DNA of 64,000 nucleotides from DATFMH01 sp035267045 (lineage in GTDB: Bacteria > Bacteroidota > Rhodothermia > Balneolales > DATFMH01): assembly GCA_035267045.1 (NCBI GenBank), contig DATFMH010000069.1, forward strand, positions 10,360 through 74,359, given 5' to 3'. Made by a program: the position numbers and the translations under genes. Numbering within the stretch: the first letter of the stretch is position 1; each line of letters opens with the position of its first letter. Shown here in pieces: positions 58,005 through 64,000 of the stretch. Below the pieces are notes generated by a model. It saw nothing but the letters and a program-made list of their open reading frames with translations, did no database searches and had not been told where the DNA came from.

Positions 58005-59210
58005 TTACACCAATTCGAAATGTTTCAACGCCGTATCCACAATTTCATCTCCAAGGGATAAACCGGCTGTTGCGGCAGGGCTCGGGGCATTCAATACATG
58101 TATTTCATTTCTGCTTTTGACAAAATAGAAATCATCCACGATTTCACCATCATGATCGAGAGCCATGGCACGAACACCAGCGGGAGCCGGTTGTATGTGA
58201 TGACTTTGGATGGCAGGAACCAACTGCTGTAATCCTCGTAAAAATGCTTGTTTTGAGAACGAACGGTACATTTCATCCAGTCCCATGCGCCAGTGTTTAT
58301 AGGCCAGTTTCCAGAATCCCGGAAATTGGAATGTCTCTATCGTATCATTCAGATTAAAGGAAACTTTGTTATAACCTTCCCTTTTGAAAGCAAAAACAGC
58401 ATTAGGGCCGCATTCAACACCGCCGAGAACCATTCTGGTGAAATGAACGCCCAAAAATGGAAATTCGGGATTGGGGAGGGGATAAATCAGACCTTTAACC
58501 AGGTACTGTGCTTCGGGAGTCAATTCATAGTATTCACCACGAAACGGTACAATCTGAATACTTGATTTAAAACCGGCCGCTTCCGCAACATGGTCACAGT
58601 GCAGACCGGCACAATTGATCAGGAACCTGGTTTTAAATTCACTTGTCCTGGTTTGTACCACAAGGCCGCTTCCGTCATGTAAAATGTTAGTAACCTCTTC
58701 ATTGAATTTCACTTCGCCATTCCGGGAGTCGATAATATCTTTTTCTCTTTCACAAACTCCTTTGAAATCGACAATACCTGTAACCGGGACTTTAATGGCT
58801 TTCACACCCTTTGCGTAAGGTTCAATTTCCGCAAGCTCCTCCTTGTCGATAAGTTTTATGCCTTCAATTTCATTTTGCCTGCCACGCTCGTAAATAGACA
58901 TAAGTGAAGGAAGTTGCGTTTCATCGGTGGCAACAATGACCTTGCCGCAGATATCATATTTTACATCATGTTTCTGACAAAAATCGACCAGCTGTTTTCG
59001 GCCATCCACACAGTTTCGGGCTTTATAACTACCAGGTTTATAATATATACCCGAATGAATCACCCCTGAATTATTACCCGTCTGATGGGCAGCCACTTCC
59101 GATTCCTTATCAAGAACGAGAATACGCAGATCAGGTTTTTCCAATGACAGTTTATAAGCCGTCGACAGTCCTACAATACCCGCACCGACAATCGTTACAT
59201 CATAACTCAT
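58005..59210 (-). CDS. lhgO: L-2-hydroxyglutarate oxidase LhgO
   Basis: 401 residues. N-terminal FAD motif GAGIVGLSTAYKL, then NNSGVIHSGIYYKPGSYKA, the characteristic LhgO stretch, and YDICGKVIVAT. The C-terminal GDEIVDTAL closes the FAD site. Oxidises L-2-hydroxyglutarate to 2-oxoglutarate. Next to the D-type dehydrogenase on the same strand, so the pair would clear both stereoisomers. Confidence 0.9.
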   Translation of the reverse strand: MSYDVTIVGAGIVGLSTAYKLSLEKPDLRILVLDKESEVAAHQTGNNSGVIHSGIYYKPGSYKARNCVDGRKQLVDFCQKHDVKYDICGKVIVATDETQLPSLMSIYERGRQNEIEGIKLIDKEELAEIEPYAKGVKAIKVPVTGIVDFKGVCEREKDIIDSRNGEVKFNEEVTNILHDGSGLVVQTRTSEFKTRFLINCAGLHCDHVAEAAGFKSSIQIVPFRGEYYELTPEAQYLVKGLIYPLPNPEFPFLGVHFTRMVLGGVECGPNAVFAFKREGYNKVSFNLNDTIETFQFPGFWKLAYKHWRMGLDEMYRSFSKQAFLRGLQQLVPAIQSHHIQPAPAGVRAMALDHDGEIVDDFYFVKSRNEIHVLNAPSPAATAGLSLGDEIVDTALKHFELV

Positions 59211-59598
59211 GTATATTATAAAAATTTAACCCTATGAATAATTTCAGTTAAGAGATCAGTACTTCAAATAAATATAGTTTATTAACTGACAGCCATACTT
59301 TTATAAAATAGTACCCGTCTTACAGCTTGTCAGAGCATATTTCATATAATATAATAGAACGACCTTAAAAAGAATATCAGGAATTCTTGCATATCGACGA
59401 GTGTATTTATAGAACGCGAATTAGGCGCTTCGCGAGAGACAAGATGTAAGCGTTAAGTGTTAAGATTTTATTACAATGATCAATAAACAATGGAGGAAAA
59501 GCATAGCGCAGAGTGCATGGTGCATAAAGGCTTCATAGTTTTTATAGTACTTAGTGTATTAAGTGAGATCACGTCATTTATAATAACTTTAAGTACCA
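59211..59598. other. Spacer upstream of lhgO
   Basis: This 388-base spacer has no credible gene. It contains words such as AGCATAGCGCAGAGTG near 59500, related to AGCATAGCGCATAGAG near 25568; both are degenerate dispersed repeats. The frame at 59490-59675 is spurious. Confidence 0.45.
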
Positions 59599-60882
59599 CT
59601 ACTCAAAATCAGTGGTTAGCTTGTAGCGGGCAATGCGATTATTATTTTTATCGGCTACATAGACAACTTTACTGAAATAAGCCACGCCACTTGGATCATC
59701 CAGGTTCTTGGGCCCCGATCCCCGGCCTCCGAAAGATACGATAACCGGTTTTGTGGCATCCGATCCGACTGGCGGTGTTACTCCCTCATAACCGTTTGAC
59801 TGAAATACATACAAACTGTCGGTACCCGCATCGACTACAAAGATGTAATTGGTACCATCAGCAGCATAAGCAAGGCCGGTGGGTTCTTTGAATTTATTTG
59901 TCTCATACAGAAAGCCGTTCGCTTTAGATGTATCCTGCGATAACAAGCTTGTATTGGGTTGAAAAACGAGTCCGTCGGTTGTTTCAACGGCATTGATCCA
60001 TAAAACACGGAACGGTATTTCAGTATTCTGATCAGCCTGGGCTACCAGGAAACTCCGGTTATCGGTCATAGTTTCCCGCTGCGGGGGACCAATAAAGGTG
60101 ATGATATCCGACATGCCGATACCGCTTATCAGGGATGGGACGGTAGAACTGAGTGTTCGTATTTGCCGGACATTCTGCATCCGGGCCATCTCATTTGAGC
60201 TGCTCCCGACCGGTTGAAATTCCAGGACGATATTATCGGGTGCAACCACGGAACCGGCCTCATTTTTGGGCCCTCGGCGTGTCACATACAAGGTGTTATC
60301 TGTTAAAACGGATAAACCTGTGAATTCCACCAACTCGTCGTCATCCGGACTGTTTTTAACCAATCGGGATACTTGTGAATTGTAGGTACTGCGGCTGGCA
60401 TCAGCGAAGGGATGGATTAATGTATCCACAAAAACCAGGTTACCTGCACCGTTGGCGTTACGTAATTTATAAATGGCTGCCAGATCCCAGCTCGTACCCG
60501 GATCAACATCTTTAATAACAGTATCATATCTTGCTGCCACGTAAACATTTAGCAACCGATCCTGAACCACCGATATTGCCCCTTTGAACGGGATCATTTT
60601 ATACTCACGTCCGGCGCGATCCAGAACATGTAACCCATCTTTATCAGTAACATAAACCAATTCATCGAATCCGACACATACATCCGTTGGCTGATTGAAA
60701 CCCGACCAGAAGGGGAGTAGTGCGGCATAACCGACAACATCTTCTGCCGACTTGGGATCTTTCTTACCGTCTTTGAAGATCTGGTTTGTTATGTTCTGTT
60801 TTTTTGAGCTGAATATATCACTACAACCCATGAAAAACAGGGCAGGTAAAATAATCAGTAATATTAGTAATTTAACTTTCAT
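59599..60882 (-). CDS. NHL-repeat beta-propeller lipoprotein
   Basis: 427 residues. The lipoprotein signal ends at FMGC (Cys20). The mature part has repeated propeller units (PTDVCVGFDELVYVTDKDGLHV; TGLAYAADGTNYIFVVDAGTDSLYVF; DDPSGVAYFSKVVYVADKNNNRI) of the NHL type. Probably tethered to the outer membrane. It starts 4 bases after the PorV-like gene and ends the operon. It may bind peptide or help surface assembly; no direct evidence. Confidence 0.85.
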   Translation of the reverse strand: MKVKLLILLIILPALFFMGCSDIFSSKKQNITNQIFKDGKKDPKSAEDVVGYAALLPFWSGFNQPTDVCVGFDELVYVTDKDGLHVLDRAGREYKMIPFKGAISVVQDRLLNVYVAARYDTVIKDVDPGTSWDLAAIYKLRNANGAGNLVFVDTLIHPFADASRSTYNSQVSRLVKNSPDDDELVEFTGLSVLTDNTLYVTRRGPKNEAGSVVAPDNIVLEFQPVGSSSNEMARMQNVRQIRTLSSTVPSLISGIGMSDIITFIGPPQRETMTDNRSFLVAQADQNTEIPFRVLWINAVETTDGLVFQPNTSLLSQDTSKANGFLYETNKFKEPTGLAYAADGTNYIFVVDAGTDSLYVFQSNGYEGVTPPVGSDATKPVIVSFGGRGSGPKNLDDPSGVAYFSKVVYVADKNNNRIARYKLTTDFE

Positions 60883-60886
60883 ATTC

Positions 60887-61897
60887 TTAAAAGGTAATTT
60901 TTAATGCCAAACGGTGAATGTTTCCAAGATTTTCATAGTTGGTAAATCCGTAATCGACCCCAAGATTATGAGATTCGAATGGAACGTTCACTCCCACACC
61001 GCCACTGGGGTACTTGATCTCATCGACTCCAAACTGGTACCCTCCTCTCAGGAAAAAGCGATTAAGGAATCCATATTCGGCACCAATGCTGAAACGCTCC
61101 GAATTATCACTCGGATTCGTCAATTGACCGGTGAACATCAAACTCATTTTATCATTTCGAATGACATCGAGCGCGGAAGCCAGGATAAAAGTTGTCGGTA
61201 ATGAGACACTCTTGAAATTGGTTTCTGTTACATTACCATTCAGTGTAGGCCGAACCGTTTTACCTTTTGGTTTTGTATCAAATCCAAAATTGTTCAACCC
61301 GACGGCAAAGCGTAATCCGGTATCACCCACACGATAGAAAAAGCCCAGATCCACAGCACCCGTTTTCGACTCCACTTCCTCTATCCGTTCATCCAGATAA
61401 TGAACCGTTAATCCATAACTGAATAAATCTGTGAGGCGCTGAGATAACGTCACGCCTGCCGAGTAGTGAATCGTACGGAATTTTCGGCCCGTACCATAGG
61501 GTTGGAATTCTGTTGTCTCTGTGATATCGCCAGAATTCAAATATTGCAGGGATACGCCAATCGCCACGTATTTAAATTTCTGTATGTAACCGAAGTAATC
61601 CTTCGCAATATCAATGAAATAGGCCGAATGACTGATGAATACTTGCGATTTCTTTACCTGTACGGCCAGAGCCGGGTTCCAATAAAGTGATGAACCGTCA
61701 ATGGCATCAGCGGTAGCCGAGTTTCCCATAGCAGCGGATCGCGGATCCACACTAATTTTTATAAACTGAAATCCTGCCGTCCCCGACCGCGCATCGCCAA
61801 AACTTGGGATTATGGACTGGGCATGGAGTCCCTTATAGCTGCAAAATAGCAGGACTCCCAAAGTCATAATGATAATTTTACTACATTTATTTTGCAT
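60887..61897 (-). CDS. PorV/PorQ-family outer-membrane protein
   Basis: 336 residues. A signal peptide of ~26 residues, then SAGFQFIKISVDPRSAAMGNSATADAIDGSSLYWNPA, the hallmark N-terminus of the PorV/PorQ (UPF0164) group, here SGTAGFQFIKIS. A barrel of about 14 beta strands follows. PorV and PorQ are shuttle and attachment proteins of type IX secretion, but the family is broader. Twenty-seven bases after the TonB receptor. Confidence 0.85.
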   Translation of the reverse strand: MQNKCSKIIIMTLGVLLFCSYKGLHAQSIIPSFGDARSGTAGFQFIKISVDPRSAAMGNSATADAIDGSSLYWNPALAVQVKKSQVFISHSAYFIDIAKDYFGYIQKFKYVAIGVSLQYLNSGDITETTEFQPYGTGRKFRTIHYSAGVTLSQRLTDLFSYGLTVHYLDERIEEVESKTGAVDLGFFYRVGDTGLRFAVGLNNFGFDTKPKGKTVRPTLNGNVTETNFKSVSLPTTFILASALDVIRNDKMSLMFTGQLTNPSDNSERFSIGAEYGFLNRFFLRGGYQFGVDEIKYPSGGVGVNVPFESHNLGVDYGFTNYENLGNIHRLALKITF

Positions 61898-61924
61898 CGC
61901 GATTTACATTCGCTGTTTCAACAT

Positions 61925-64000
61925 TTAGAAATTCAGTGATAAACCAAACATGATATGGCGTTGTGCCAGAAAGTTGGCTGGATTCAAATATGACGGTATG
62001 CTGTTATCCCTCGGATCCAAATACCTGGGATCTCTCACATTCGAAGGGACATCATAGGAACGGTCGTTTCTGAGCTCTTTCAATTTTTCAGGATCAGCCG
62101 GATAATCCGTTCTATATGCTTTACCTGTCACGGGATTGATAATGGCTGGATTTTTACCATTGAACATGTTGGTAACTTCCATAAAAGCAGTGAACTTCAT
62201 TTTATCCAGACGGAACCATTTCTGTAAACTCATATCGATATTAAACCACGGCGTACCTACTTTACTATAGCGGTCTGCCGGGTTATCCGACCGTTCATAA
62301 ATAGGTTTCCAATCATTTTTACCCGTGACCGGATTCGTTGAATAACCTTTAAAATCATACGGTGTATATCGTATACCGCTTCTCCAGTAACCCGATAAAA
62401 ACAACTTCATTTGGTTCAAGGGCTTAAATCCGAACAACGGTTTGGATTTACGATCATACGTAAAAATGAATTGCCCTTTGATATCCCAGGGCCGGTCCCA
62501 TGCCAGTGGTGTTTCCACATTATTCCCGACGTTCTGTCCTCCAACCAGGATATTCTGCAAAGCTTCATCATTAGTAGAGTTGAGTCCTTCGGCCAGTGAG
62601 TAGGATATAGAAACGTTTCCCTGGAACCAATGTCTGTATCGTTTCAGGTAGGTTACATCCACACCACGCACACGGGCGTAATCCCCGTTAATTCTGAAAG
62701 CCCTTTGTGTTTCCCGGCCGGTGGCATCCGGTATGATGATAGATTGCGTAGTTATGAAATCATATTTATCCCGCCAAAAAGCCGAAATATTCAATGCATC
62801 GTTTGATGTAATCTGGTTTCTGAGGCCTATTTCGTATGAGATATCCACTTCGGGATTCAAATTCGGGTTACCGAGTTCTGCCAGAAAGGAGCGGTCCTGA
62901 TAGTAGGGATCCAGTCCTGCATATACATAACTCGGATGAGGCACTCTTGCCGAATGGCCGTAATTAAAGAATAACACCTGATTCTCTCGTACCGGAAATG
63001 AGACACTCAGCTTGGGCAGTAACCACATTTTGAAGCGGTTACCGAATAACTTGTGAGTATTTTTTTTATACGCTTCACGAATGGCACCGGGTATGGGAGA
63101 ATCGGGATTATTTACGGCCTGATCCACATAATTACCCGGATACCAGTATTCAAGGCGACCACCGATGTTGGCTATCAATCCCCGGTAACGTATTTGGTCA
63201 TTGGCATAAAGCGCGCCCCTTTTAGGTTTCACATGCCAGATATCCGATGATTCTCCCAATCGTGACGATTCGGAAAATACACCGGGTTGAATTTGTATGG
63301 GAGCACCGACCCATGGTCTTGTTATATCGATCCACTGATAATCCTGAAACTTCATTTCGAATCCGATATTCAGGCGATCCTGTTTCTCTCTGAAAAACTT
63401 GGTCAGGGAAGATTTAAGGGTTAGCTCTTCGGCGAAGTGATCGTGCCAAAGCGGAGCGAGTCCGCCGTTATTGGCTAACCCCGGCCCCGGCAACACATAC
63501 CTGAAATCCTGCCCGGTATCAAATTCGGTGGCAGGCGGAGTTACGATACTTGAAGCATCATATTCCCCATCGACGGAATCGGGACGCCAGTAACGTCCGT
63601 TGGCATCGGCCCGGAGCCTTGTAAATAACCGGCTGAACTGGACCTGATAAAAAGAAGATGAACTCAGCGTGTGGGTCCATTTTACATATGATAGGATGCT
63701 TTCATGAGCAAACGTATTCGCATTATCCGGACTATTTTGGAAGAAAAATTGATAACCAGGCTTAATCTGTACGTCATTACCCGTAATCTGCAACATCCTT
63801 GTATTCTGATTGATAGTAAGGGATCGCTGATATGATGCCTGCAGTTTCATCGACGGTTTGATATGCCAGGTAAACTTGAGCATGCCGTTCCAGCGGTTAT
63901 CCTCTCGGGGCGACCAGAAATCGTTATTGGTTAATGAGGTGTGCACTTTACTGGCTGGATTTTTAGTAAAACCGTCACTCAGGTTAATTTGTCCGGATGC
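61925..64000 (-). CDS. TonB-dependent receptor, N-terminus outside window
   Basis: The frame stays open to the right edge (ASGQINLSDGFTKNP precedes the GTG at 63946), so the plug and signal lie outside. The visible ~690 residues form an alternating beta-barrel ending in a terminal Phe (MFGLSLNF), as in TonB-dependent receptors. Late strands include QKWFRLDKMKFTAFMEVTNMFNG and NDALNISAFWRDKYDF. It is first in an operon with the PorV-like and NHL lipoprotein genes. Ligand unknown. Confidence 0.88.
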   Translation of the reverse strand, partial: ASGQINLSDGFTKNPASKVHTSLTNNDFWSPREDNRWNGMLKFTWHIKPSMKLQASYQRSLTINQNTRMLQITGNDVQIKPGYQFFFQNSPDNANTFAHESILSYVKWTHTLSSSSFYQVQFSRLFTRLRADANGRYWRPDSVDGEYDASSIVTPPATEFDTGQDFRYVLPGPGLANNGGLAPLWHDHFAEELTLKSSLTKFFREKQDRLNIGFEMKFQDYQWIDITRPWVGAPIQIQPGVFSESSRLGESSDIWHVKPKRGALYANDQIRYRGLIANIGGRLEYWYPGNYVDQAVNNPDSPIPGAIREAYKKNTHKLFGNRFKMWLLPKLSVSFPVRENQVLFFNYGHSARVPHPSYVYAGLDPYYQDRSFLAELGNPNLNPEVDISYEIGLRNQITSNDALNISAFWRDKYDFITTQSIIIPDATGRETQRAFRINGDYARVRGVDVTYLKRYRHWFQGNVSISYSLAEGLNSTNDEALQNILVGGQNVGNNVETPLAWDRPWDIKGQFIFTYDRKSKPLFGFKPLNQMKLFLSGYWRSGIRYTPYDFKGYSTNPVTGKNDWKPIYERSDNPADRYSKVGTPWFNIDMSLQKWFRLDKMKFTAFMEVTNMFNGKNPAIINPVTGKAYRTDYPADPEKLKELRNDRSYDVPSNVRDPRYLDPRDNSIPSYLNPANFLAQRHIMFGLSLNF

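Noticed and set aside
59490..59675. Small frame at the end of the beta-propeller gene
   Set aside because: Overlaps the propeller gene and consists of repeat-derived words.
60887..61897. A type IX secretion locus
   Set aside because: Only a PorV/PorQ-family protein is present; porK-N, porT and sov are absent from the window.
1..64000. CRISPR array, tRNA or rRNA genes, prophage or defence island
   Set aside because: No regular repeat-spacer array, cloverleaf, rRNA segment or phage/defence gene was found in any spacer.

Overview
The window is an ordinary, gene-dense chromosomal stretch of a moderately AT-rich bacterium of the Bacteroidota/FCB superphylum, most likely a Rhodothermota/Balneolota-like lineage. 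The pointers are GldC, a GldA/GldF/GldG-like ABC operon with a DUF4340 protein, a PorV/PorQ-type outer-membrane protein beside a TonB-dependent receptor, a long divergent Cpn10, a proton-translocating transhydrogenase split as PntAA/PntAB/PntB, and a candidate TTG-N19-TATGTTTG promoter of Bacteroidota style. The placement is inference from gene content; no rRNA or tRNA gene was seen. Several genes seem to start with TTG.

Layout. 0-3.4 kb: the end of a multi-pass membrane protein, a Cpn10-like protein, a Tat-exported metallo-beta-lactamase-fold enzyme, then a repeat-rich spacer. 3.4-9.9 kb: an Omp85 (TamA/BamA-like) and TamB pair for the cell envelope. 10.1-13.8 kb: mntH (Nramp fused to a UspA domain) with its DtxR/MntR regulator, a candidate metalloregulator operator, and a divergent LpxH-like phosphoesterase. 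13.8-28.1 kb: an ABC exporter, gltX, a WbqC protein with a class-V aminotransferase, a PmtA-like methyltransferase, a YgjP-type peptidase, a TPR protein, an alpha/beta hydrolase, an RsuA/RluB pseudouridine synthase, scpB and priA. 28.6-37.1 kb: a type-B carboxylesterase, comM, a DUF4342 protein with an acidic tail, trxB and pntAA-pntAB-pntB. 37.3-45.1 kb: two tandem MORN-repeat lipoproteins separated by a decayed copy of the end of the DUF4340 gene, an MFS transporter, and the GldA-F-G/DUF4340 operon. 45.4-54.7 kb: nth with a Memo-family protein, a transposase remnant, gldC, rluD, lon, recN and a stand-alone B3/B4-domain protein. 54.8-59.2 kb: a D-2-hydroxyacid/2-hydroxyglutarate dehydrogenase and an L-2-hydroxyglutarate oxidase. 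59.6-64 kb: an outer-membrane operon of TonB receptor, PorV-like protein and beta-propeller lipoprotein that runs off the window.

How the genes fit together. Most are housekeeping (DNA repair and restart, rRNA modification, proteolysis, redox balance). The envelope theme is strong: Omp85-TamB, the PorV/TonB operon, MORN lipoproteins and the Gld-type ABC operon. No CRISPR array, defence island, prophage or biosynthetic cluster is visible. The most unusual structures are the MORN duplication with its embedded DUF4340 relic, an 82-bp MITE-like inverted repeat at 2781-2862, a palindrome of metalloregulator type upstream of mntH, several families of extragenic palindromic repeats, and the three-gene outer-membrane operon at the right end.
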